From Burkholderiales bacterium (GTDB taxonomy: Bacteria; Pseudomonadota; Gammaproteobacteria; Burkholderiales; Burkholderiaceae): a DNA stretch of 7,549 bases. The first letter of the stretch is position 1; every line of letters begins with the position of its first letter. Made by a program: the position numbers and the translations under genes. The notes beneath the pieces were generated by a model. It worked only from the letters and a program-made list of their open reading frames with translations, made no database searches and was not told the DNA's origin. Shown here in pieces: positions 1-5,587 of this stretch. The stretch is taken from assembly GCA_903643055.1 (NCBI GenBank), contig CAHJWV010000268.1:1-7549 (forward strand), written 5' to 3'.

Positions 1-8
1 ACACGCAC

Positions 9-14
9 TATCAT
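9..14 (+). promoter_or_regulatory. Putative -10 box of the Rrf2 regulator gene
   Basis: TATCAT matches the sigma-70 -10 consensus TATAAT at five of six positions and ends 7 nt before the ATG at 22. Transcription would then begin at about the start codon, giving a leaderless or nearly leaderless mRNA. The matching -35 box would lie left of the window, so it cannot be checked. No Shine-Dalgarno sequence precedes the ATG, which fits. Confidence 0.35.
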
Positions 15-21
15 TTGTTGC

Positions 22-495
22 ATGAGACGAGACAGCAAGCTTTCTTCGGTGCTGCATGTGCTGCTGCACATGGCCCACAGCGATCGGCCTTTGACGTCGG
101 AAGATCTGGCGGGGTTTCTGCAGACCCACCCGGTGCTGGTGCGGCGGCTGATGGCCGGGCTGCGGGACTTTGGCTATGTGTGTTCCGAGAAGGGCCATGG
201 CGGGGGGTGGGTCATCTCGTGCGACTTGCATGCGGTGAGCTTGCGCGATGTCTATGACGCTGTCGGTGCGCCAGGCGTCTTTGCGATGGGGCACCGCAGC
301 GAACACCCCGAATGCCTGGTCGAACAGGCCGTCAACGCGGCGCTGTCCGATGCCTTTGAAACGGCCGAGGCCTTGCTGATCGAGCGTTTTTCGCAAGTCA
401 CGCTGGCCGATCTGTCGGCTGATTTCAACCGGCGCCATGTTGCTCACCCGGCTTCGGCTTCCTCTCTACTCCTCAGGCGTGCGCATGCCGAATGA
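22..495 (+). CDS. Rrf2-family transcriptional regulator
   Basis: A 157-residue cytoplasmic DNA-binding protein of the Rrf2 family. The N-terminus ([17 protein letters not shown]) is typical of the family and supports the ATG at 22. The winged helix-turn-helix spans about residues 8-65: [20 protein letters not shown] forms the HTH and GHGGGW the wing, followed by the usual [10 protein letters not shown] segment. IscR-type members bind an Fe-S cluster through three closely spaced cysteines. Here only C98 lies in the equivalent region, with C54 and C67 elsewhere, so this looks like a cluster-free, YwnA-like member. C98 in HPEC could be a thiol sensor, which is inference. The 3' end overlaps the flavoprotein gene by 11 nt, so the two are probably one operon and the flavoprotein a likely target. 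Family call is firm; signal and targets are unknown. Confidence 0.9.
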   Translation: MRRDSKLSSVLHVLLHMAHSDRPLTSEDLAGFLQTHPVLVRRLMAGLRDFGYVCSEKGHGGGWVISCDLHAVSLRDVYDAVGAPGVFAMGHRSEHPECLVEQAVNAALSDAFETAEALLIERFSQVTLADLSADFNRRHVAHPASASSLLLRRAHAE

Positions 496-1456
496 ACATA
501 TTCCCTTCGATCCGGCCGATGTGCCGCCGGGCGCTGTGTCGGATGCGATCGTTGTCGGCGGCAGCTACGCCGGCTTGTCGGCTGCCTTGCAATTGGCGCG
601 TGCCCGGTGCCGGGTCGCGGTGATCGATGCAGGCGTGCGCCGCAATCGCTTTGCCCAGGCCTCGCATGGCTTTCTCGGCCAAGATGGCCGCGCTGCCGCC
701 GACATCGTGGCCGACGCGCGTGCCCAACTGCAGGCTTATCCCCATGTGCACTGGATCGCCAGCACAGCCCGCCACGCTCAGGCGCCTGCACAACGCGGCG
801 AGGCCTTTGCCGTCGCGCTCGAGGGCGGCGAGACCGTTCGCACCCGGCGGCTCGTGCTGGCCACCGGCGTTGTCGATGAACTGCCCGAGATCGAAGGGCT
901 GGCCGAGCGCTGGGGGCGCAGCATCTTTCATTGCCCGTATTGCCACGGCCATGAACTCGACAACGGCCGCATCGGCGTAATCGCCACCGGCCCACTGTCG
1001 ATGCATCAGGCGATGATGCTGCCCGATTGGGGCCGGGTCACCTTCTTCACCCGAGGTGTGTTTGTGCCGGATGACGCTCAGGCTGCGGCGTTGCAGGCCC
1101 GTGGTGTCGTGATCGAGCCCACGCCCATGTCGCGCATCACCGACGAAGCCACGGTAGAGCTGAGCGATGGCCGCCGCTGGCCGCTCGATGGCCTGTTCAC
1201 CGTCACCCGAACCCGCCTGGCCAGCCCGCTGGCCGAGCAACTGGGTTGTGCCTTCGACGAAGGCCCGATGGGCCGGTTCATCCGCACCGAGGTGAACCAG
1301 GAAACCACGGTGCCCGGCGTCTTTGCCTGCGGTGATGCGGCGCGCATGGCCGGCAGCGTGGCCCTGGCGGTGGGTGACGGCGCGATGGCAGGCGCTGCGG
1401 CACATCAGTCGCTGATCTTCAACCCGGGCTTGGAGCCGGTGGCTGCGCGGCGCTGA
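485..1456 (+). CDS. Thioredoxin-reductase-like NAD(P)/FAD-dependent oxidoreductase
   Basis: A 323-residue soluble flavoprotein of the class II pyridine nucleotide-disulfide oxidoreductase fold. The FAD Rossmann motif is [14 protein letters not shown] (residues 25-38), followed by the acidic strand end VAVID. LVLATG (124-129) is the central FAD motif, CPYC (150-153) the redox-active disulfide, [13 protein letters not shown] (164-176) the degenerate NAD(P)H-binding segment, and [13 protein letters not shown] (274-286) the C-terminal FAD motif. Length matches the roughly 300-320 residues of low-molecular-weight thioredoxin reductases. The active site is CPYC-H rather than the CATC of classical TrxB, so it belongs to the side branch that includes disulfide oxidases and reductases such as GliT. 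The partner may not be thioredoxin. Start: the ATG at 485 has AGGCG 5 nt upstream and overlaps the Rrf2 gene by 11 nt. An in-frame ATG at 437 adds 16 residues that look unlike the family and was not chosen. Confidence 0.88.
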   Translation: MPNEHIPFDPADVPPGAVSDAIVVGGSYAGLSAALQLARARCRVAVIDAGVRRNRFAQASHGFLGQDGRAAADIVADARAQLQAYPHVHWIASTARHAQAPAQRGEAFAVALEGGETVRTRRLVLATGVVDELPEIEGLAERWGRSIFHCPYCHGHELDNGRIGVIATGPLSMHQAMMLPDWGRVTFFTRGVFVPDDAQAAALQARGVVIEPTPMSRITDEATVELSDGRRWPLDGLFTVTRTRLASPLAEQLGCAFDEGPMGRFIRTEVNQETTVPGVFACGDAARMAGSVALAVGDGAMAGAAAHQSLIFNPGLEPVAARR

Positions 1457-1457
1457 C

Positions 1458-1498
1458 CTTCGATCGAAATCCCTTTGATTGAAGCGCCAGCGATGGCG
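1458..1498 (+). terminator. Tandem hairpins after the flavoprotein gene
   Basis: One nucleotide after the TGA, 1458-1468 pairs with 1474-1484 as an 11-bp stem including two G-U pairs and a 5-nt loop. Directly after it, CGCCA (1485-1489) and TGGCG (1494-1498) form a perfect 5-bp stem closing a GCGA (GNRA) loop. No T-run follows, so this is not a canonical intrinsic terminator. It may be a Rho-assisted end or a 3'-stabilising structure. Confidence 0.4.
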
Positions 1499-1576
1499 TG
1501 ATTGCACCGAGTCGGGCCGATGCGGGTGACTGTTGTGTCTGATGACTGGAGGCGGGCGAGGCATTGACACAGTCAT

Positions 1577-1608
1577 TTGCCTGCCTGCTTGCTTGCTTGC
1601 TTGCTTGC
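1577..1608. repeat. Tetranucleotide tandem repeat, (TTGC)5 within eight YTGC units
   Basis: Five exact TTGC copies occupy 1589-1608, preceded by TTGC CTGC CTGC at 1577-1588, making eight consecutive YTGC units. The tract sits between the 3' ends of two convergent genes and in no credible reading frame, so copy-number change would not switch a protein on or off. The T-to-C variants at the left end look like decay of a longer array. Confidence 0.9.
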
Positions 1609-1620
1609 ACGGCTGGTGGC

Positions 1621-1649
1621 CGCTCAAGCATGCAAGGCCGACTTGAGCG
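1621..1649 (-). terminator. Perfect 8-bp hairpin abutting the ArsR-type gene stop
   Basis: CGCTCAAG (1621-1628) is the exact reverse complement of CTTGAGCG (1642-1649), with a 13-nt loop. On the minus strand the stem begins immediately after the TGA of the regulator gene. No T-run follows on either strand. It may act as a Rho-dependent or bidirectional barrier between the convergent genes. Confidence 0.5.
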
Positions 1650-2366
1650 TCAGCTTCCCGCTGCGGCCGGCCCCGCCACCTGGGCAGGGTGCTCGAACAG
1701 TGCACGAAAGGCCTGTTCGCCGCGCGGCGTGAAGTGGATGACGCGTGAATCGGCGGCCGGTGCGGCCCATTGCCACTCATACAGCCGATGCAGCAGCGCG
1801 CGGCCGAGTGCGCCGCCCAGGTGATGGCGCCGCTCGCTCCAGTCGAGGCAGGTGCGGCAGAAGCTGCGGCGTTGCGTTGCGGCCAGCGCGGTATCGATGC
1901 CCATCGCGGCGAACCAGGCCGCACCGGTCGGCGTCAACTGCAGCGCTGTTTCTTGCGTGCTGAACACACCCTGCGCCAGCAGCGCTTCGCAGGCCAGCAC
2001 GCCCAGTTCACCGGCCAGGTGGTCATAGCAAACCCGGGCCTTGCGCAAGGCCGGCTCGCGCGGGCCGGCGCGCACCCGCATCGCCCCGGTGCGAAAGGCC
2101 ACGCCCATCAGCGACTCCAGCAGCTGCGCCACGTCCGGGTCGGCGAGGCGGAAGTACCGATGCCGCCCTTGCTGATCGCAAGTGATCAAGCCGGCATCGA
2201 GCAGCTTGGCCAGGTGCGCGCTGAGGGTCTGTTTGGTCACGTCGGCGATGGCGGCCAGTTCAGTGGCTGTCAACGCGCGGTCGGCCATCAAGGCAGTGAG
2301 GACGTCGGCACGGGCACGGTCACCGATCAGGGCCGCAACGCGGGCGATGTGGGGGCCGTCTTTCAT
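1650..2366 (-). CDS. ArsR-type winged-helix transcriptional regulator, long form
   Basis: A 238-residue DNA-binding protein. The ArsR winged helix occupies about residues 8-76: GPHIARVAALIGDRARADVL opens the dimerisation helix, TATELAAIADVTKQTLSAHL is the HTH with its recognition helix near 45-57, and GRHRYFRLAD is the wing. Classical ArsR/SmtB proteins are about 100-120 residues. This one has a further 150, with RVCYDHLAGELGV (111-123) and FCRTCLDWSERRHHLGG (169-185), segments I associate with a long ArsR subgroup. Cysteines 113, 126, 170 and 173 plus H181 and H182 could bind a metal or sense thiol reagents, but the usual ELCVCDL site of metal-sensing ArsR is absent. The ATG at 2366 is fixed by an in-frame TAG 12 nt upstream and the family-like N-terminus. 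It has no Shine-Dalgarno sequence. It is divergent from the NIPSNAP-ABM pair and probably controls both itself and them. Ligand unknown. Confidence 0.88.
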   Translation of the reverse strand: MKDGPHIARVAALIGDRARADVLTALMADRALTATELAAIADVTKQTLSAHLAKLLDAGLITCDQQGRHRYFRLADPDVAQLLESLMGVAFRTGAMRVRAGPREPALRKARVCYDHLAGELGVLACEALLAQGVFSTQETALQLTPTGAAWFAAMGIDTALAATQRRSFCRTCLDWSERRHHLGGALGRALLHRLYEWQWAAPAADSRVIHFTPRGEQAFRALFEHPAQVAGPAAAGS

Positions 2367-2388
2367 GGTTCGATGCTAGGCGAACCAT
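2365..2388. promoter_or_regulatory. Candidate operator: perfect inverted repeat in the divergent gap
   Basis: ATGGTTCG (2365-2372) and CGAACCAT (2381-2388) are exact inverted repeats separated by 8 nt. The left arm includes two bases of the minus-strand start codon of the ArsR-type gene, and the 8-nt spacer holds its putative -10 box. A dimeric repressor bound here would block RNA polymerase and the start codon, as expected for autoregulation. It may also affect the NIPSNAP gene starting 52 nt away. Confidence 0.6.
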
Positions 2389-2401
2389 CGATCAAGCTCA
2401 A
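2373..2401 (-). promoter_or_regulatory. Putative sigma-70 promoter of the ArsR-type gene
   Basis: Read on the minus strand, TTGAGC (2401-2396) and TAGCAT (2378-2373) are separated by exactly 17 nt; each matches its consensus at four of six positions. The -10 box ends 6 nt before the ATG at 2366, implying a leaderless transcript. No comparable promoter is obvious for the plus-strand NIPSNAP gene. Confidence 0.45.
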
Positions 2402-2439
2402 GCGGCTATCGTGAAGCTCCTCCTTCCAGAGAGTTCACC

Positions 2440-2784
2440 ATGACGATCACCTGCTTCATCCGATACCAGATCGACCCGTTCCAACGCGAAGCGTTTCAGA
2501 CCTATGCCGAGCGATGGGGCGAGATCATTCCGCGTTGCGGTGGCCACCTGCTGGGCTACTTCCTGCCACACGAGGGAAGCAACGATGTGGCTTGGGGCTT
2601 GATCTCCTTTGATTCGCTGGCCGCCTATGAGGCTTACCGCAAGCGCTTGAAGACCGACCCGCAGGGGCGGGAGAACTTCGCCTTCGCGCAGGCGAAAAGA
2701 TTCATCTTGCGCGAAGAACGCAGCTTTCTCGAAGGCGTACCGGGCACGCTGGGCTTATCTGCACGGACAGGGGCTTGCTCGTGA
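2440..2784 (+). CDS. NIPSNAP family protein
   Basis: A 114-residue soluble protein with the NIPSNAP form of the dimeric alpha+beta barrel. It opens with a beta-strand ([11 protein letters not shown]), then the helix [42 protein letters not shown] in two pieces, with the G-H-L-L-G-Y-F segment at 35-41 and the barrel strand AWGLISFDS at 51-59. The helix [16 protein letters not shown] and the C-terminal REERSFLEG complete the fold. No catalytic residues are recognised; bacterial members are mostly uncharacterised. The ATG has AGAGAG (2428-2433) 6 nt upstream. It is the first gene of a pair with the ABM-like gene, overlapping it by 4 nt, and is divergent from the ArsR-type gene, its likely regulator. 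No signal peptide or membrane segment is seen. Confidence 0.85.
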   Translation: MTITCFIRYQIDPFQREAFQTYAERWGEIIPRCGGHLLGYFLPHEGSNDVAWGLISFDSLAAYEAYRKRLKTDPQGRENFAFAQAKRFILREERSFLEGVPGTLGLSARTGACS

Positions 2785-3125
2785 TCGCAGTGATCTTCGA
2801 GGTCGTGCCGCACGCCGAGCATCGCCAGGCCTACCTCGATACCGCAGCGGCGTTGAAGCCGGTGTTGAGCGGGATCGACGGCTTCGTGTCGATCGAGCGA
2901 TTCGAGAGCCTGAGCCAGCCGGGCAAGATCTTGTCGCTGTCGTTCTGGCGCGATGAAGCGGCGGTTCAGCGTTGGCGCGAGATCGAAGCGCATCGCGAGG
3001 CGCAGCGCGCCGGCCGGGCCTTCATCTTCGCCGACTACCGGCTGCGGGTGGCGGCCGTGATCCGAGACTACGGGCTGACCGAGCGGGCGCAGGCGCCGGA
3101 CGATTCACGCACCATCCACGGGTGA
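2781..3125 (+). CDS. Antibiotic biosynthesis monooxygenase (ABM)-like protein
   Basis: A 114-residue protein of the ABM family, small dimeric alpha+beta-barrel proteins that include quinol monooxygenases and many of unknown substrate. Visible marks are the first strand [10 protein letters not shown], the helix [28 protein letters not shown] (34-43), the strand [10 protein letters not shown] (50-59) and the helix [15 protein letters not shown] (65-79), where W56, W65 and HREAQ are family-typical. Start: GTG at 2781 overlaps the upstream TGA as GTGA, with AGGGG 7 nt upstream, a layout for translational coupling. A TTG at 2775 is in frame but only 1 nt from that AGGGG. The ABM name does not establish antibiotic synthesis; substrate is unknown. 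Sharing a fold with the adjacent NIPSNAP protein, the two may act on related compounds or associate, which is inference. Confidence 0.85.
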   Translation: MIAVIFEVVPHAEHRQAYLDTAAALKPVLSGIDGFVSIERFESLSQPGKILSLSFWRDEAAVQRWREIEAHREAQRAGRAFIFADYRLRVAAVIRDYGLTERAQAPDDSRTIHG

Positions 3126-3251
3126 CGGGCCTGCGGATGACGCCGGGGCGCGTGCCCGCCGCCCTGACGATCGATGCCCAGGCCGCGAGTGCAGAGCCGT
3201 TTTCCGGCACGCCATGCCCGGCATCTGTAGACGCTGCAGAACTCATTGGCG

Positions 3252-3635
3252 TCACCAGGCAAATCGGCCGAAGGCGCTCGGCTCGAAGGCGCCGTTGCCG
3301 CGGTGAAAGAACTCCACCCACCACAGCCCGTAGGCATCGCCCGGAAAGCTGAGGTCGAGGGTCAGCACATCGCCCGCGCCGGTCACGCGCAGCGACACCG
3401 AATCGGCCTGGCCGTGCAGGCGGGCGGCGTCGCCGCTGATGAAGCGCTGCACATAAGCCACGGCCTGCGCCTTCAGCAATTCATGCTGCGTGATGCCTTC
3501 ATTCGCCAGGGCCAGCGCCTGCGCGCTGAGTTCGGCGGCGTCGCCGTCGATCACCAGCTCGAAGCTGCAGCCGCCCGGCGTTCCCACCCACTGCCCGCGG
3601 CTGGCCGCATAGGAAAGGCATTCGCTCATGGTCAC
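3252..3635 (-). CDS. Hypothetical protein, unrecognised family
   Basis: A 127-residue protein I do not recognise. The N-terminal part has GQWVGTPGGC followed by a strand SFELVIDGDAAE. A helical middle (SAQALALANEGITQHELLKA and AVAYVQRFI) follows, then two strands (DSVSLRVTG and VLTLDLSFPGD) and an aromatic C-terminus ending GLWWVEFFHRG and GRFAW. There is no signal peptide or membrane segment, so it is probably cytoplasmic. The strand-then-helix layout faintly recalls small proteins of the DUF6985/DUF2004 kind, but this is not a call. Start: GTG at 3635 lies 9 nt after AGGAG. ATG at 3629 lies 15 nt after it, and ATG at 3665 has no Shine-Dalgarno sequence, so both are less likely. It lies downstream of the ferritin-like gene on the same strand, after a hairpin. 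GC-rich codon use and family-like secondary structure support a real gene. Confidence 0.65.
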   Translation of the reverse strand: MTMSECLSYAASRGQWVGTPGGCSFELVIDGDAAELSAQALALANEGITQHELLKAQAVAYVQRFISGDAARLHGQADSVSLRVTGAGDVLTLDLSFPGDAYGLWWVEFFHRGNGAFEPSAFGRFAW

Positions 3636-3687
3636 GGCGCGGGGCTCCTGAAGGTGATGTCGCATGCAGGAGTCTGCAATTCACGGT

Positions 3688-3707
3688 GCCCGGCATCAAG
3701 GCCGGGC
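3688..3707 (-). terminator. GC-rich hairpin downstream of the ferritin-like gene
   Basis: GCCCGGC (3688-3694) and GCCGGGC (3701-3707) form a perfect 7-bp stem with a 6-nt loop, 73 nt after the ferritin-like gene stop in the minus direction. No T-run follows. It may end or attenuate the dpp transcript before the small hypothetical gene. The rest of the 145-nt gap shows nothing else I can support. Confidence 0.4.
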
Positions 3708-3780
3708 CGTCCTCAACATCGACGACGAAGAAATTTCCCCACTGAGGCAGCCACTGCGTGAAATGCCTAACCGAGCAGGC

Positions 3781-4560
3781 TCAGGCGCTCAGTGCCTTCA
3801 ACTCGTCGTCATCGAAGCCGGCCGCCCGCCGGGCATCGAAGTTGAACGGGCCGCGCAGCTTCGGCGCACCGTACTGCACCGACAGGTGCGCGTAGGTGGA
3901 GATCGGCTCCAGCCCGCGCTGTTCGCAAAGCCAGCGGTACCAGTGATTGCCGGTCGCCACGTGGCCGATCTCGTCGCGCAGGATGATGTCGATGATGTCA
4001 CCGGCACGGCGGTCGCCGGCCCCGATCAGCTTCGCCTTCACGGCAGGCGAGGCATCGAGGCCGCGCGCCTCCAGGGTCCGCGGGACCAGCGCCACGCGGG
4101 CGAGCACGTCGGCTTGGGTCTTCTCGGCCATTTCCCAGAGCGCGTTGTGCGCCGGGAAATCGCCATAGGCGAAGCCGAGTAACGCCAGGTGATCGCGCAG
4201 CAGTTGGAAGTGCAGCGCCTCTTCACGCGCAACGCTGAGCCACTGCGCATAGAAGTCGTGCGGCATGCCGGCGAAGCGCCAGACGATGTCGAGCGCGAGA
4301 TCGATGGCGTTCAGCTCGATGTGGGCCAGTGCATGGATCATCCCGGCACGGCCTTCTACCGTCGCCAAAGACCGCTGCTTGATCGAGACATGTGCCACCA
4401 GCTCAGGCCGGGTGGGCCGCCCGGGAATGCCGGCGGGCTCGGTAAAGGGCTCGGTGGTGTCAATGAGCCCGGTCAGCTCAAGGGCGCGGGTAGCCGCCGC
4501 TTTCTCGTCGGGCGAACGGGTGAGCAGCAAGGCCAGAGCTTGCCGGCGAAGATTTTCCAT
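3781..4560 (-). CDS. DUF455 ferritin-like di-iron protein
   Basis: A 259-residue cytoplasmic protein of the DUF455 family (COG2833), related to ferritin-like four-helix-bundle di-iron proteins. Family-typical segments are GRPTRPELVAHVSIKQRS (47-64), the helix MIHALAHIELNAIDLALD (74-91), REEALHFQLLRDHLALLG (112-129), LRDEIGHVATGNHWYRWLC (194-212) and the C-terminal APKLRGPFNFDARRAAGF (232-249). Candidate iron ligands are E82, E114, H117, E197 and H200, including the two E-x-x-H motifs EALH and EIGH, with H80 and H206 nearby. No reaction is established for most of the family, so oxygenase, oxidase or iron-handling roles are all possible. Start: ATG at 4560 begins MENLRRQAL, 28 nt after the dppF stop. 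A frame open to 4707 adds 49 basic residues lying inside dppF and is rejected. Probably the fourth visible gene of the dpp operon. Confidence 0.87.
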   Translation of the reverse strand: MENLRRQALALLLTRSPDEKAAATRALELTGLIDTTEPFTEPAGIPGRPTRPELVAHVSIKQRSLATVEGRAGMIHALAHIELNAIDLALDIVWRFAGMPHDFYAQWLSVAREEALHFQLLRDHLALLGFAYGDFPAHNALWEMAEKTQADVLARVALVPRTLEARGLDASPAVKAKLIGAGDRRAGDIIDIILRDEIGHVATGNHWYRWLCEQRGLEPISTYAHLSVQYGAPKLRGPFNFDARRAAGFDDDELKALSA

Positions 4561-4588
4561 GCGGCATGCTACGGCACGAGCCCTGAGA

Positions 4589-5587
4589 TCAGGCCGCCTT
4601 CGGCTGCGCGCTGCCGTCGGCAATCGACTCGGCGTAATGGCAGGCCACCTCGGTGCCATCGACCCGGCGCAATTGCGGCTCATCGTTGACGCAGCGTGGC
4701 TTGACATAAGGGCAGCGCTTGTGGAAGGCGCAGCCCGTGGGTGGGTTCAGCGGCGAGGGCAGCTCGCCGACGATGCGGATCTTGTTGGCGCGGCGCGCCG
4801 GGTCGATGCTGGGTGTGGCCGACAGCAGCGCGCGGGTGTAAGGGTGCAGCGGCTGCGAGAAGAGCTGGCTCTTCGACGCGAACTCGACCACGCGGCCGAG
4901 GTACATCACCATCACGCGCTCGGCGATGTGCTCGACCACGCTGAGGTTGTGCGAGATGAACACATAGGCGATCTTGGTGCGCTCCTGCAGGTCCATGAAC
5001 AGGTTCAGGATCTGCGCCTGGATCGACACATCGAGCGCCGAGGTCGGCTCGTCGGCCACCAGCAGGCCGGGCTGCAGCATCATCGCGCGGGCGATCGCGA
5101 TGCGCTGGCGCTGGCCGCCGGAGAACATGTGCGGATAACGCTGTGCATGCTCGGGGCGCAGGCCCACCAGCGCGAGCATCGCGACCACGCGCTCGCGGCG
5201 CTCGGCGCGCGTGAGTTCGGTGTTCAGCAGCAGCGGCTCATCGAGCATCTGCTCGATGCGCTTGCGCGGGTTCAGCGAGGCATACGGGTTCTGGAACACC
5301 ATCTGCACCCGCTTGCGCAGCGCCTTGGTCTGCGCCGCATTGGCATGGGCTGCGTCGTCGCCGTCGATCAACAACTGGCCGCCGGTCGGCTTTTCGATCA
5401 GCGTCAGTGCACGTGCGAGCGTCGATTTGCCGCAGCCGGATTCGCCGACGACCGCCAACGTCTGCCCGGCCGACAGCGAGAAGCTGACGCCGTTCAAGGC
5501 CTTCACGGTGGCCGCCGGCTTGAACGCCCCGCGGGAGACCTGATAGTGGCGCGACAGGTCGCGCGCTTCGAGCAAGGGTGCAGTCAT
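4589..5587 (-). CDS. dppF: Dipeptide ABC transporter ATP-binding protein DppF
   Basis: A 332-residue ATPase, one of the two nucleotide-binding subunits of the dipeptide/oligopeptide importer; it pairs with DppD on the inner face of the membrane. Walker A is GESGCGKST (48-56), the Q-loop contains Q99 in [15 protein letters not shown], the signature is FSGGQRQR (155-162), Walker B is [12 protein letters not shown] (175-186) and the H-loop is H213 in [11 protein letters not shown]. The C-terminal oligo_HPY extension runs from [13 protein letters not shown] to [15 protein letters not shown]. Four cysteines there (286, 292, 299, 316) match the positions reported to hold an Fe-S cluster in related importers. 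Many stretches match E. coli DppF as I recall it, e.g. [17 protein letters not shown], so the symbol is given. The ATG at 5587 overlaps the dppD stop as ATGA. An in-frame ATG at 5614 lies inside dppD and adds 9 residues. Confidence 0.92.
   Translation of the reverse strand: MTAPLLEARDLSRHYQVSRGAFKPAATVKALNGVSFSLSAGQTLAVVGESGCGKSTLARALTLIEKPTGGQLLIDGDDAAHANAAQTKALRKRVQMVFQNPYASLNPRKRIEQMLDEPLLLNTELTRAERRERVVAMLALVGLRPEHAQRYPHMFSGGQRQRIAIARAMMLQPGLLVADEPTSALDVSIQAQILNLFMDLQERTKIAYVFISHNLSVVEHIAERVMVMYLGRVVEFASKSQLFSQPLHPYTRALLSATPSIDPARRANKIRIVGELPSPLNPPTGCAFHKRCPYVKPRCVNDEPQLRRVDGTEVACHYAESIADGSAQPKAA

Noticed and set aside
1577..1608. The TTGC repeat as a phase-variable reading frame
   Set aside because: The only frames through it are antisense shadows encoding a KQAS-type repeat; no real gene starts or ends in it.
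473..1924. A 483-codon open frame on the minus strand
   Set aside because: It is antisense to the flavoprotein gene, crosses the convergent gap and the TTGC repeat, and has no recognisable domain. Long antisense frames are expected in such GC-rich DNA.
2384..2412. Plus-strand promoter for the NIPSNAP gene with TATCGT as -10
   Set aside because: The hexamer at the right distance upstream (ACCATC) does not resemble a -35 box, so I cannot support it.
3126..3251. Terminator between the ABM-like gene and the hypothetical gene
   Set aside because: Only 4-bp stems without a T-run are visible, no better than chance in GC-rich sequence.
3246..4182. Two plus-strand frames (3246-3761 and 3664-4182)
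   Set aside because: They are opposite the small hypothetical gene and the ferritin-like gene and show no domain. The minus-strand reading gives regular secondary structure and, for DUF455, family motifs.
4561..4707. 49-residue N-terminal extension of the DUF455 protein
   Set aside because: It overlaps the dppF coding sequence, is basic and unlike the family, and the ATG at 4560 gives a normal length.
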